Source: DATKHR01 sp035939575
Lineage (GTDB): Bacteria; Acidobacteriota; Vicinamibacteria; Vicinamibacterales; CAVVIG01
Direction: 5' to 3'
DNA length: 64,000 nt
Assembly: GCA_035939575.1 (NCBI GenBank)
Contig: DASZFS010000158.1
Coordinates: forward strand, 1-64,000
This document shows positions 9,227-18,208 of this stretch, one piece after another. Both the position numbers and the translations under genes were made by a program. Under the pieces are notes generated by a model. That model saw only the letters and a list, made by a program, of their open reading frames with translations, was not told the origin of the DNA and ran no database searches. The first letter of the stretch is position 1; every line of letters starts with the position of its first letter.

Positions 9227-10225
9227 ATGGCAAGACATTCCGTGCGCTTCGCCGCCGCTCTCGTGGCAGCGCTGGTCGGCTTTGTCGCCGGTCCGAACGC
9301 AGCCCCGCCTGCGGCATCCCCGCATCACGATCAGGCGCCCGGCTTCTACCGAGTGAAAGTCGGCGACCTCGAAGTGACGGCTCTCTTCGATGGTACTGGT
9401 GTCTTCGATCCGCACTGGCTGAACGGAACGACGGCGACGATGGATGGTGTCGGAAAGGCATTGCACGAAGATCCGCACATGCTCGATGTCGCTGATACGG
9501 GCTTCCTGGTCAACACCGGCAGGCAACGGATCCTCGTCGATGTCGGTGCCGGCACCTGGTGGGGTGGAGGAGCACTCGGGCGCCTGGCGGGCAGCCTCCG
9601 CAGCGCGGGTTACACGCCGGAAGAGGTCGACATCGTTCTGGTCACGCACCTCCACTCCGATCACGTCGGCGGACTGACGACTCAGGACGGAAAGCGCGTC
9701 TTTCCGCATGCTGATGTGTACGTGGCGAAGGCCGAAAGCGACTTCTGGTTGTCGCCCGAAGTGGCTGCGAAGGCGCCGAAGGACGCGCAGCCATTCTTCC
9801 AGAGTGCGCAAACGATCGCAGCGCCGTACATCAAGGCCGCTAAGTGGCACACGTTCAGTGGCTCCGAGCCAATCGTCGACGGTATGGAACTCGTCCCCCT
9901 GCCGGGCCATACCCCGGGACATACCGGCTATGCGTTTTCGTCAAACGGACAAAAAATCCTGTTCTGGGGAGACATCGTCCATGCACTGCGCGTCCAGTTG
10001 CAACATCCCGAGGTCACCGCGATGTTCGACATCGACGCGACTGCGGCTGCGGCGACACGGCGTCAATTGCTGCCGAGGCTCGCGCGCGAGGATGTGTTGA
10101 TCGCGGGGCCGCATATGAATTTTCCCGCCCTTGGGCGCCTGCGTGAGGAGGGAAGTGGTTATAGCTGGGCGCCGGTGGTATTTACCGATCGATGGAACAC
10201 GGCCGCGTCTTCACCCCAAAAGTAG
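9227..10225 (+). CDS. Exported metallo-beta-lactamase-fold hydrolase (Sec signal)
   Basis: The 332-residue zinc hydrolase has a Sec-type signal peptide ending near PNAAPPAA (about residues 1-28). The zinc motif HLHSDH is in VTHLHSDHVGG, with further ligands in LPGHTPGHTGY, FWGDIVH and IAGPHMNFP. The overall pattern resembles lactonase-type members (N-acyl-homoserine-lactonase or organophosphate-hydrolase-like) more than true beta-lactamases. The ATG at 9227 is chosen because GGAG precedes it and a signal peptide begins exactly there; the reading frame stays open further upstream but with no exported-protein features. It follows the alpha/beta hydrolase by about 90 bases. Confidence 0.88.
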   Translation: MARHSVRFAAALVAALVGFVAGPNAAPPAASPHHDQAPGFYRVKVGDLEVTALFDGTGVFDPHWLNGTTATMDGVGKALHEDPHMLDVADTGFLVNTGRQRILVDVGAGTWWGGGALGRLAGSLRSAGYTPEEVDIVLVTHLHSDHVGGLTTQDGKRVFPHADVYVAKAESDFWLSPEVAAKAPKDAQPFFQSAQTIAAPYIKAAKWHTFSGSEPIVDGMELVPLPGHTPGHTGYAFSSNGQKILFWGDIVHALRVQLQHPEVTAMFDIDATAAAATRRQLLPRLAREDVLIAGPHMNFPALGRLREEGSGYSWAPVVFTDRWNTAASSPQK

Positions 10226-10370
10226 TAGTCACGATAGGAGTATGTATGGAGCTTGCTGTTCGTTCAGCGGCGATGGTAGCACGCACGATGTGTCCATCAT
10301 CCGCCGGCTTGCTCTTGGCCATCGAACGGGGCGCGACGGCGAATGTCAGGCCTTGACAGGTACGGGACGA

Positions 10371-11318
10371 ATGCCGATGAAGAAGTACAAGATCGCAGTG
10401 CTGGACGATTACCAGAACGTGGCGATCGAGAGCGCCGATTGGTCGGTGCTCCGCGATCGCGCGGACATTGCCGTCTTTCAGAACCATCTCGCCGATCCGG
10501 ACGCCGTGATTGAGCGGTTGCTGCCCTTTGATGTCGTGTGTCTCATGCGTGAGCGGACCCCGCTGAGCCGCCACGTCATTGAGCACCTTCCCAATCTCAA
10601 GCTCATTGCCTCGACGGGATCTGGAAACGCGTCGATCGATGTGGCCGCCGCGGGCGATCGTGGGATCCCGGTGGTTCACACGGAGTATCGGCCGGACCCA
10701 ACGATCGAGTTGACCTGGGCGCTGATCTTGGCCTCCGCGCGACATCTCGTGACGGAGAGCAACGCCGTCCGAGCCGGCGGCTGGCAGCAAACAGTGGGCG
10801 CGGATCTCCGTGGAAAGACCCTGGGCATTCTGGGACTCGGGCGGATTGGATCACAGGTCGCGCGAGTCGGGAGCGCCTTTGGAATGAATCTGATTGCCTG
10901 GAGCCAGAACTTGACGCCCAAGGCCGCCACCGCCGCCGGCGCGATCCTGGTGTCCAAGGAGCAGCTGTTCGAGCAAGCCGACGTTCTGACGATCCATGTG
11001 GTGTTGAGTAGCCGTACGCGTTGCCTGGTAGGGGCCGCGGAGCTGGAGAGAATGAAGCCAACCGCCCGGTTGATCAATGCATCGCGCGGGCCGATCGTCG
11101 ACGAGCACGCGTTGATCAGCGTGTTGACGAACAAGCACATCGCCGGCGCGGCGATCGACGTATTCGACATTGAGCCGCTGCCGCCGTCGCACCCCTTCCG
11201 GACACTGGACAACGTACTGGCGACACCGCATATCGGCTACGTATCGGCTGGCCTGTACAAGACGTTCTACGAGGATACCGTCTCGAATATTCGGAAGTGG
11301 CTCGACACTTATCATTGA
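10371..11318 (+). CDS. D-2-hydroxyacid dehydrogenase, NAD-dependent
   Basis: The 315-residue cytoplasmic oxidoreductase has the two-domain fold of the D-2-hydroxyacid dehydrogenase/phosphoglycerate dehydrogenase family. The NAD-binding glycine motif GILGLGRIGSQVAR is near residue 145. The active-site Arg is in NASRGPIVDE, the Glu in DVFDIEPLP and the His in TPHIGYVS. The chosen ATG lies behind CGGGACG; a second ATG two codons later (MKKYK) is equally possible. It lies between two exported hydrolases in a co-directional cluster and could reduce or oxidise a 2-keto or 2-hydroxy acid released by them, which is inference. The 145 bases upstream show no clear terminator. Confidence 0.9.
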   Translation: MPMKKYKIAVLDDYQNVAIESADWSVLRDRADIAVFQNHLADPDAVIERLLPFDVVCLMRERTPLSRHVIEHLPNLKLIASTGSGNASIDVAAAGDRGIPVVHTEYRPDPTIELTWALILASARHLVTESNAVRAGGWQQTVGADLRGKTLGILGLGRIGSQVARVGSAFGMNLIAWSQNLTPKAATAAGAILVSKEQLFEQADVLTIHVVLSSRTRCLVGAAELERMKPTARLINASRGPIVDEHALISVLTNKHIAGAAIDVFDIEPLPPSHPFRTLDNVLATPHIGYVSAGLYKTFYEDTVSNIRKWLDTYH

Positions 11319-11357
11319 GCCCACTCGTGGGCTGTTGCTTCAGCAAAGGAGCAGGAT

Positions 11358-12374
11358 ATGCCGTCCGAGAACGCCAACATGCCCTCAAGACGTGAGTTCC
11401 TATCGGATGCGCTCGGAATCGGTCTCGTAACGGCCTCGAGTTGGTCATTCCGGGATGGCGAGGCCCGTTCGATGTACGGACAATCCGACAGGAGTCCGGT
11501 CAACTCCGGACCTGCGACCAAGAATGTGTCCCTGACGTGGGAGGTGTTCCTGGCGCCGAGCATACCCGCTATCGCGCCCGATGTACCTCCAGGCGAGACA
11601 GCGCGGCCGTGGCCACCGATTTCGTCAACGCTGATTTCAGGCGAGCGCGACGCTGTCCTGGTCGACACTCCTATTACTGTCGAGCAGTCGCGCGCCCTCG
11701 TGAATTGGGTGGTGGCGAGGGGCAAGAATCTGACGACGATCTACGCCACCCATGGCCACGGCGATCATTTCTTTGGGACCGGTACAGTTCTGGAGCGATT
11801 TCCAGGTGCCCGTTTCGTCGCGCTGCCGGAGGTGATTACGATCATGCGGCAGCAGGCATCGCGGGAGTCTCTCGAGACGTTTTGGAATCCTCGCTTTCCT
11901 GATCAGATTTCGAGCCAGCTTGCGATAGCCGAAGAGCTGACTGGAAACGTCATTAACCTGGAAGGCCACGAGTTAGTCAGTGTGCGACTCGGATTCACCG
12001 ACACGGCCAGCACAACCTGCCTTCACGTTCCGTCAATCGGTTTGATCGTTGCGGGTGATGCCGCCTACAACGGCGATCATCTGCATCTGTCAGAGTCGCC
12101 AGATCAGCAGAAGCGCCAAGAGTGGATTGCTGCCCTCGATAAAATGGAGTCGCTCAAGCCGCGCGCAGTCATCGCCGGGCACAAGCGCGTCGGGAACGAT
12201 GATAGCCCTCGGATCATCGGAGAAACCCGGAAATATATCCGCGATTTCGAGCGCCTTGCCGTGCAGACGACGACCGCGCGGGAACTATATGACGAAATGC
12301 TCAAGCTGTACCCTGATTGGATCAATCGAGGTGCGCTCTGGAGCTCAGTGCTCGCCGTAAAAACGTCAGTCTGA
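11358..12374 (+). CDS. Tat-exported metallo-beta-lactamase-fold hydrolase
   Basis: The 338-residue protein starts with a twin-arginine signal (SRREFLSDALGIGLVTAS), so it is probably folded before export to the periplasm. The zinc motif HGHGDH is in YATHGHGDHFFGTG. Later ligands are in IVAGDAAYNGDH and AVIAGHKRVG. It differs strongly from the Sec-exported paralogue at 9227 and resembles the MBL group with a C-terminal helical tail (EMLKLYPDWINRGALW). It begins 40 bases after the dehydrogenase gene. Function is unassigned; the cluster suggests extracytoplasmic breakdown of a small ester or lactone. Confidence 0.87.
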   Translation: MPSENANMPSRREFLSDALGIGLVTASSWSFRDGEARSMYGQSDRSPVNSGPATKNVSLTWEVFLAPSIPAIAPDVPPGETARPWPPISSTLISGERDAVLVDTPITVEQSRALVNWVVARGKNLTTIYATHGHGDHFFGTGTVLERFPGARFVALPEVITIMRQQASRESLETFWNPRFPDQISSQLAIAEELTGNVINLEGHELVSVRLGFTDTASTTCLHVPSIGLIVAGDAAYNGDHLHLSESPDQQKRQEWIAALDKMESLKPRAVIAGHKRVGNDDSPRIIGETRKYIRDFERLAVQTTTARELYDEMLKLYPDWINRGALWSSVLAVKTSV

Positions 12375-12396
12375 CACTTGTCAAGACGGCCACGCC

Positions 12397-12417
12397 GAAC
12401 GGGGTTAAATCCCGTTC
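12397..12417. terminator. Hairpin between convergent genes
   Basis: GAACGGG (12397-12403) and CCCGTTC (12411-12417) form a 7-bp stem with a 7-base loop between the hydrolase gene and the convergent cytochrome gene, overlapping the last codons of the latter. There is no long T-run, so it is at best a modest bidirectional terminator. Confidence 0.4.
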
Positions 12418-14846
12418 AGGAACGCGATGAGGGCGGCCTTGTCCGTGCTCGCCAGCGCAAGGAACAGGTCGCGTGCGCGCTGCGCCTGACCGCCGTGAGC
12501 CGCGATTGCGTCGGCGAGCGTCACAGCGCGACCGTCGTGGAGGAAACGACCGCGCTCTGACGCTCGCCAGAGCGGCATGGTCCGCCACTCGTTCCCCTTG
12601 GCCGAACCCTGCTGCATCTGATCGGCCAGCCCCGGCCCCATGTCATGGAGCAGGAGGTCCGAGAACGGATAGATTGGTGCTCGAGCTCCCGGGCCGGGCA
12701 GCTGCGGCGCGTGGCAATTCGCGCAGCCGATCGACTGAAACAGCTGCTGCCCGGCCGACGGGGTTGTGCCAGTCGGGTCGAACACCGAACTGGGTGGCAC
12801 CGGCGGGTTAGTCGAGTTGAGGAACGCCGCCCCCAGTTCCAGCGCCAACGCGTCCACGTCCGGATGGTTATGGGCTGCCCCGCAACCGTGCACTTCGTCG
12901 CGCGGCTGCAGCGGGTTGGTCAATCCCATTTCGTTCCGGAACGCATCGCCCATGAACTCGACCAGCGTCACAACGTTGGCCTTCCAGCCGAATTTTCCGA
13001 CCCGCCCGTCCGCAAGCACGTTCGGATGACCGCGCACGTCCATCGGCTCTGTCACCATGTTCGAGAGCACGTCTCCGAGTGCGACATCGTCGAGGAGCCC
13101 GTCGCCCCGCAGCGACATCGCGTTGCGCAGCGATACGACGTTGGCCTCCGGGGGGACGCCCGTCGGCAGCCCGCAAGGAACGCCGAGCTCGGCGATCGAG
13201 TGCACGCGCGCGACCGGCCCACCGTGGTTGACGAGTGGATCGAACCTGCCGTCGTGCCGCAGGCGCCCGACGAACTGCGCCGTCTGCCCCGGGGCAATGC
13301 CCATGCCGCCCGCAGCCGGCGACGAATGGCAGCTGACGCATGATTGACCGTTGAAGAGCGGACCGAGCCCCTGCGCTGGCGTCACGTCGAGCGTGAATAC
13401 GAAGCGACCGAAGTCCGCAATGGTGCCCGTCATCCCGGAGCTTCGCGCCTGGGTGAAGAATTCCGACGTCGTCCTGGATGCGCCGAACGCCGGCACTGAC
13501 AAGAGGACACCGCCACCGCCCGGTGTCGTGCCCGTCACATAGATCACCTGGCCGTCCGAGGTCACGGCGATGCCGTTGGCGCGCCACCCGTCGATATCGG
13601 CATCGATTCGGCGGACCGCCCGCACGTCGCCATCGAACGTCATGCGAACGATGGTGTTGTTGCCGCGGTTCAGCACGTAGAGGTCGGAGCCGCCACCGAG
13701 GGTGGTGTTGCTCGCGAAACTGCCCGCAGCCACCTCGCGCGTCGTCGGCGCCAGATCGATTGGAACGTCGAATTCGGACCTTCTGATCTCGCGCGGCGTC
13801 GCTGCAAAACGGATCCCGTCGTCGGTGAGGTCGAGCACGACGAGACGGTTCGCCTGCGGATCGGCCACGAAGAGGTTCCGTGTGGGCACCCAGTTGAAGG
13901 CGATGCCTTCGCGGGCGACGACGTGACGATCGGACGACTCGGCCGTCGCGCGGTCGATGAAGGCGAGCGGCGTGATCGTTCCGGCCGGTGCCAAAGCGTC
14001 GACACCCTTCATCACATTCACCTGGACGACGCTGCCATCGGCTTCGACAGCTGCGAAAACGGCGCGACCGGTGAGATCCGGTGACTTCGTCAGGATTGCC
14101 GTGCCGAGTGCGGCGGAGGTCAGGCCGTGGGTCGCTCCGGCGCGATTCGTTTCATTGCCCGAGAAGACGCCCCCGGCCACCGGATCGGGGGCCCCGGCCA
14201 GTGGAAAGCCTTGCGGATCGAGCACCGTGATAGTGCCCTCGCCGCCTGCCCCGTTCGGAGCGTTGGCAAGCCACGGTCGGCCGTTGCCATTGTTGAGCGA
14301 GATGCCCGTGGGGAGACTCGCTGACGGCAAGTCGCTGGTCACCGCCAGTGGTTCGGTGACGCTGTTGAGGAACGCCGGGCTCTGTGCCGTGTAGACCTGC
14401 ACCGCGCCGCCAAGGGTCGAGGCCTGACCTCCGGCCGCGGCGAAGCCAGCCGGCACGACCAGATCGTTGTTGGCAGGATCAATGGACAGAATCGTCCCTT
14501 CGGGATCGTTCGGTCGGGCAAGCGGTGCACCAAAATTCGACGTACTGGCCACCAGGACGCGCGTGGGCGCGAGCACCCGGCCACCCGCCGTGAAGGGCAC
14601 GAACGCCGACTTGTCGTGAATCGGACTGCCCGTCAGGAAGTAGCCGACTTCCGTGACTGCCCCGGCGCCGGGGATGCCGGTCGCGATGATCCGAGCTTTC
14701 AGTTCCGCGGGGCGCTCGTCCCGGTCGTGGGGCTCCGTCCCGGCAGCCCTCGAACGCGCCACGTGCTGAGTGAACGCCGCGCCGAGGACCAACCCACAGG
14801 TCACGAGCAAGCGGACCGTGGACTTCCGCAGGGAGATTCTCGTCAC
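12405..14846 (-). CDS. Secreted di-haem oxidoreductase with beta-propeller-like N-terminal half
   Basis: The 813-residue exported protein has a signal peptide and two c-type haem motifs, CVSCH in NGQSCVSCHSSPAAGG and CANCH in SIGCANCHAPQLPGPG. The haem-bearing C-terminal half matches the di-haem oxidoreductase (DUF1111, 'thiol oxidoreductase') family, with GKFGWKANVVTL and FLHDGRAVTLADAI as typical segments. The N-terminal half has repeats such as NRLVVLDLTDDGIRF and DLYVLNRGNNTIVRM that suggest an NHL/beta-propeller domain. Translation starts at a GTG behind a strong AGGAGGG site. The gene follows the haloperoxidase on the same strand, separated by 86 bases. It is likely a periplasmic electron-transfer or peroxidase-like enzyme with unknown donor. 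Confidence 0.85.
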   Translation of the reverse strand: MTRISLRKSTVRLLVTCGLVLGAAFTQHVARSRAAGTEPHDRDERPAELKARIIATGIPGAGAVTEVGYFLTGSPIHDKSAFVPFTAGGRVLAPTRVLVASTSNFGAPLARPNDPEGTILSIDPANNDLVVPAGFAAAGGQASTLGGAVQVYTAQSPAFLNSVTEPLAVTSDLPSASLPTGISLNNGNGRPWLANAPNGAGGEGTITVLDPQGFPLAGAPDPVAGGVFSGNETNRAGATHGLTSAALGTAILTKSPDLTGRAVFAAVEADGSVVQVNVMKGVDALAPAGTITPLAFIDRATAESSDRHVVAREGIAFNWVPTRNLFVADPQANRLVVLDLTDDGIRFAATPREIRRSEFDVPIDLAPTTREVAAGSFASNTTLGGGSDLYVLNRGNNTIVRMTFDGDVRAVRRIDADIDGWRANGIAVTSDGQVIYVTGTTPGGGGVLLSVPAFGASRTTSEFFTQARSSGMTGTIADFGRFVFTLDVTPAQGLGPLFNGQSCVSCHSSPAAGGMGIAPGQTAQFVGRLRHDGRFDPLVNHGGPVARVHSIAELGVPCGLPTGVPPEANVVSLRNAMSLRGDGLLDDVALGDVLSNMVTEPMDVRGHPNVLADGRVGKFGWKANVVTLVEFMGDAFRNEMGLTNPLQPRDEVHGCGAAHNHPDVDALALELGAAFLNSTNPPVPPSSVFDPTGTTPSAGQQLFQSIGCANCHAPQLPGPGARAPIYPFSDLLLHDMGPGLADQMQQGSAKGNEWRTMPLWRASERGRFLHDGRAVTLADAIAAHGGQAQRARDLFLALASTDKAALIAFLNGI

Positions 14847-14932
14847 GGCGCCCTCCTTTCTCAGTTTGCTTCCTGTCTGCTCTTTCCTTGTCGCCGCATT
14901 TCCCGGAAATGGCGGCAGCCGGCCGCACGGCT

Positions 14933-16258
14933 CTAGTGCGTTCGTTGGAATTTGTGCTCGAGCACGTACTGTGCGACCGCCTTCCCAAGGTTCGCGCCAT
15001 CGTCAGTGGCGGTGCGGAAATGAATGCCCGCGAAAACGCGTGCGTTCTTCACTTCTTCCAAGGCATCGGTGAAATTGTGGAACGAGCGCGTCACCCCGAT
15101 CATGAGATCGCTCGTCACGTCGAAGCGCGTGTGCTCGCCGAACTCGTGCGCCAGAATTGCGGCGGCGGCTCCGCTGACGCATGAGTGGCCGGACGTGTAG
15201 TCGGGATGTGCAGGCGTGGCGAAGAGCGGGGTCCAGGTCGGATCGGGCGTCGTCGCCGGATTCCCATCGTCTGCAGTCTCTCGAATGGCGGTGATGGGCC
15301 GCCAAAAGTTATACGTGTACTTGGTATCCCAGCATCCAATCGCGGCGTCGGCCATGGCGACGTCGAGCAACGCCAGAATTCGGGCGTTCCGCAACAGCGT
15401 GTCGCGGCGGTCACCCTCGGAGTCCTTCTCGCGATCGTCGCTGTGGTCATGCCGTCCCTCGAGGAGCGTGAGCGCGACGTGATTCCACAGATAGGACGCC
15501 GATCCGGCCCAGAACCACGAGTACACCGTCTCATCGGCTGTGCGCGCGGCGCTGGTCTGCCTGCCCATCAGCTTCGACTCGTTGAAATCTTTCGCATACT
15601 GTGCACTGGTGAGCGCCGGTGGGCCCACGGCCCGAAACTGCGACGGCGATTCGATCGCCCACGGCGTCATCGTGGGGTACTGCGGGTAGCCTGCGCCCTT
15701 CGCCGAGATTCCAGGATAGGGGGCGTTCGGCGTCTGTCGCCACTGTCCGAGCGTCGTGAAGCCCACCCATATTGGCGGGTCGAGCGAGAAGCCATCCGTG
15801 GAGCGCCACGTCCAGATCGCTTCGCTGACCTTCAGTCCCCAGTCTCGCCCACTCGCGATCGACGCCGGGCTCTCGCGCGCGGCAATGCTGGCGAGCGAGG
15901 CGGCCAGGCGTCCGTCGAGCGTCGACTGCTGATTCGGCAGGAACAGGCCTGTCTGTCCGTACAGCCTGCTCAGGATGTCGTAGGCCGCGTACACCGCCGC
16001 CGCTCGACGCGACGCCCCGGTGGGGCCGGCCTGAGCGACATGGATCGGGGTGTAGCGCTGGTCGATGCCGTTTACGGCGTCGAACACTGCTGCCTGCACC
16101 AGGGCAGTGAAGCGCGACATATTCAGCGGCGATGAGCCGGCCACGAGCGCCGAGCGGAACAGTGCGGCGTTCCAGTCGGTCACATCGTCCGCGCGCGCGC
16201 TGGTAGCCCCGACGACGACGAGGAGGACGCCAATCCCGCACCGCATCATTTTCGTCAT
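14933..16258 (-). CDS. Vanadium-dependent haloperoxidase, exported
   Basis: The 441-residue protein has a signal peptide (cleavage near TSARA-DD) and the PAP2/vanadium-haloperoxidase fold. The vanadate-binding residues are all visible with family spacing: Lys313 and Arg320 (7 apart) in KYTYNFWRP, Ser356-Gly357-His358 in TSGH, and Arg407 and His413 (6 apart) in RVFAGIHF. His358 corresponds to the acid-base His and His413 to the vanadate-coordinating His. The enzyme would use hydrogen peroxide to oxidise halide to hypohalous acid outside the cytoplasm; acid phosphatase activity is the main alternative for this fold. The ATG has a GGGGAG ribosome site. It is probably co-transcribed with the di-haem oxidoreductase. 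Confidence 0.88.
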   Translation of the reverse strand: MTKMMRCGIGVLLVVVGATSARADDVTDWNAALFRSALVAGSSPLNMSRFTALVQAAVFDAVNGIDQRYTPIHVAQAGPTGASRRAAAVYAAYDILSRLYGQTGLFLPNQQSTLDGRLAASLASIAARESPASIASGRDWGLKVSEAIWTWRSTDGFSLDPPIWVGFTTLGQWRQTPNAPYPGISAKGAGYPQYPTMTPWAIESPSQFRAVGPPALTSAQYAKDFNESKLMGRQTSAARTADETVYSWFWAGSASYLWNHVALTLLEGRHDHSDDREKDSEGDRRDTLLRNARILALLDVAMADAAIGCWDTKYTYNFWRPITAIRETADDGNPATTPDPTWTPLFATPAHPDYTSGHSCVSGAAAAILAHEFGEHTRFDVTSDLMIGVTRSFHNFTDALEEVKNARVFAGIHFRTATDDGANLGKAVAQYVLEHKFQRTH

Positions 16259-16382
16259 GTCTCCCCTCTCTTCCGGCCCCCAAGTGACCGAACAACCGCA
16301 ATTTCCAGTCTGGTCGTCATGACCGGACGCATCCTACACCCCGAACGCTTCGCTGCACGCGAATTTGCGGTGTGACAGGCGA

Positions 16383-16394
16383 TAAGATGCTCGC
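16383..16394 (+). promoter_or_regulatory. -10-like element directly before a GTG start (possible leaderless promoter)
   Basis: TAAGAT (16383-16388) stands exactly six bases before the GTG start at 16395 and there is no ribosome-binding site. This spacing places the transcription start on or next to the start codon. The -35 region is weak. The divergent haloperoxidase promoter lies in the same 136-base gap. Confidence 0.4.
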
Positions 16395-18065
16395 GTGGGC
16401 GAAACCCGCGTCGATCTCCAGCACCTCCTCGAAGACCTGCGGGACGCGTACACCGGCGCCCTAGAAGAGACGATCCTCACTGAAGCCGTTGCGAACGCGC
16501 TCGACTCGCTTGCGACGCACATCCGCCTCATCACCAACCCGGCTGAATCGACGCTGACGATCGTGGACGATGGGCGTGGTATGCAGCGCAGGGAGCTGGC
16601 GCGGTACCACGACGTGGCTGCGACCACCAAGGCGCGGGGGGAGGGAATCGGATTCGCGGGCGTCGGTATCAAGCTTGGATTGCTCGTGTCGCGCGAGGTG
16701 GTCACCGAAACCAGGCGTGGCGCCACGCACGTTGCCACACGGTGGCATCTGGCATCACGTCACCGCGCGCCGTGGAAATGGATTCCGCCGCCGGGTCTGA
16801 CGGCTTCTCGCGGCACGGCCGTGCGCCTGACCTTGACGAATCAGTTGTCGCCTTTGCTCGATGCCGGCTACATCGGGGAGACCCTCCGCCGACATTTCGA
16901 GCCGCTGCTCGATCCCTCATTTGACGACCTTCTGCAGCGACACTATCGTGACGGAATCGCGTTCGAAGTCGACGGCCGGGAGCTGGCGCGCACGAACGTG
17001 TCCAGTTCCGAACGCGCACCAATTTCCATCAGGCTGGGTCGTCGCCGCACGCCTTCTGCAACCGGCTTCGTCGAACGGAACTCGATCCCGCCCCACGATC
17101 GCGAAGGAATCGCGATCAGCACATTCGGCAAGGTCATCAAGCGTGGGTGGGACTGGCTTGGCATCACACCGAGCGCGCGCGCACACATCATCGGATTGAT
17201 CGAGGTGCCAGATCTCGCCGCGTGCCTCACGCTCAGCAAGAACGACTTCATCCGGACCGGGCCGCGTGGTGCGTCGTACCTCGCATACCGCAAAGCGATT
17301 CAGGAAGTCGTCTCGCGACAGCTCGCCGAATGGGGCGATGCGCGCGACGCAGAAACACGGCCGCGTACCGTCCGGCTCGAGAGGGATCTCGAGCGCGTGC
17401 TCGAAGATCTCGCCGACGACTTTCCGCTGCTGCGGTCGCTGGTCGATCGCCGCGTGGGAGGGCAGAAGCGACTGCCGATGGCAGGCAAGGGCCATGAACG
17501 CGTCCCAGCGTCACTGTTTACGAATTCACCCGTCGAGCATGAATCCGCTGGCGGAGGAAGCGGCTCGCCTCCGCCGGGAGGTCCGCCAGCGAAACCGCGA
17601 GAAGATTCCTCTTCACCAACGGCGGAGGTGGCGCCCCGTTCGCCAGAGGAGGAACCGCCTTCTGGAGATCAGTCTCTGCCACGGGACGAACCTCCGGGGA
17701 TCGACCACGAGCAGCCCGAAGCCCAGTTCGCGTCCGCGGGAACCCTCGACACGGTGGTCGGACGACGTCGGCCGGCGCGGTACGGTCTGCTCGTGCAGTT
17801 CGAGTCTCGTCCGGGCGATTCCGAACTCGGGCGGTTGGTGGACAGCACGATCTGGATCAACGACGCCCATCCGGCATACACGCGTGCTATTTCATCGCGA
17901 TCGGTCGGGTACCACATTGCGCTCGCCGTGGCGCTCGCCTTGGCGCCTTTGGCGGTCGAAGCGCGCGATGAGCACGCGTTCATCACTCAGTTCCTCGCAC
18001 ACTGGGGCGGAGCGCAGGACACGAACCGAGTGACCGGCCGGCGGCGGGCGAACAAGAGCGCATAA
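16395..18065 (+). CDS. GHKL (Bergerat-fold) ATPase of unknown function
   Basis: The 556-residue protein opens with an HSP90/MutL/histidine-kinase-type ATP site: N-box EAVANALD (residues 30-37), G1 box DDGRGM (58-63) and G2 box GFAGVGIKLG (86-95). No phospho-acceptor His domain, receiver, transmembrane segment or toprim domain is present. A second conserved-looking block reaches to about residue 360. A Pro/Ser/Glu-rich disordered linker (about 385-450) then leads to a small C-terminal domain (about 455-550) beginning GRRRPARYGLLVQFE and ending with Ala-rich helices. The layout resembles MORC/HSP90-like stand-alone ATPases, some of which occur in defence or DNA-conformation systems, but I recognise no named family. 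It lies alone, divergent from the haloperoxidase. Confidence 0.75.
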   Translation: MGETRVDLQHLLEDLRDAYTGALEETILTEAVANALDSLATHIRLITNPAESTLTIVDDGRGMQRRELARYHDVAATTKARGEGIGFAGVGIKLGLLVSREVVTETRRGATHVATRWHLASRHRAPWKWIPPPGLTASRGTAVRLTLTNQLSPLLDAGYIGETLRRHFEPLLDPSFDDLLQRHYRDGIAFEVDGRELARTNVSSSERAPISIRLGRRRTPSATGFVERNSIPPHDREGIAISTFGKVIKRGWDWLGITPSARAHIIGLIEVPDLAACLTLSKNDFIRTGPRGASYLAYRKAIQEVVSRQLAEWGDARDAETRPRTVRLERDLERVLEDLADDFPLLRSLVDRRVGGQKRLPMAGKGHERVPASLFTNSPVEHESAGGGSGSPPPGGPPAKPREDSSSPTAEVAPRSPEEEPPSGDQSLPRDEPPGIDHEQPEAQFASAGTLDTVVGRRRPARYGLLVQFESRPGDSELGRLVDSTIWINDAHPAYTRAISSRSVGYHIALAVALALAPLAVEARDEHAFITQFLAHWGGAQDTNRVTGRRRANKSA

Positions 18066-18208
18066 CGATTGAGAACGGAATCTGCCCACAGGGCGCGTGG
18101 GTTTCGCTCCTCGCGCTAGGCGAGACCATGTGGGTGTTGTCCACTGTCTACGAGCGTGATGTCCCTGAGACCGGACCGGAATGGCCGCCCAGGCAACGGG
18201 GGCATAAG

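Noticed and set aside
10131..10370. An upstream extension of the dehydrogenase reading frame by 80 codons
   Set aside because: The extension overlaps the previous gene, has no homology to the family, and a better start lies at 10371.
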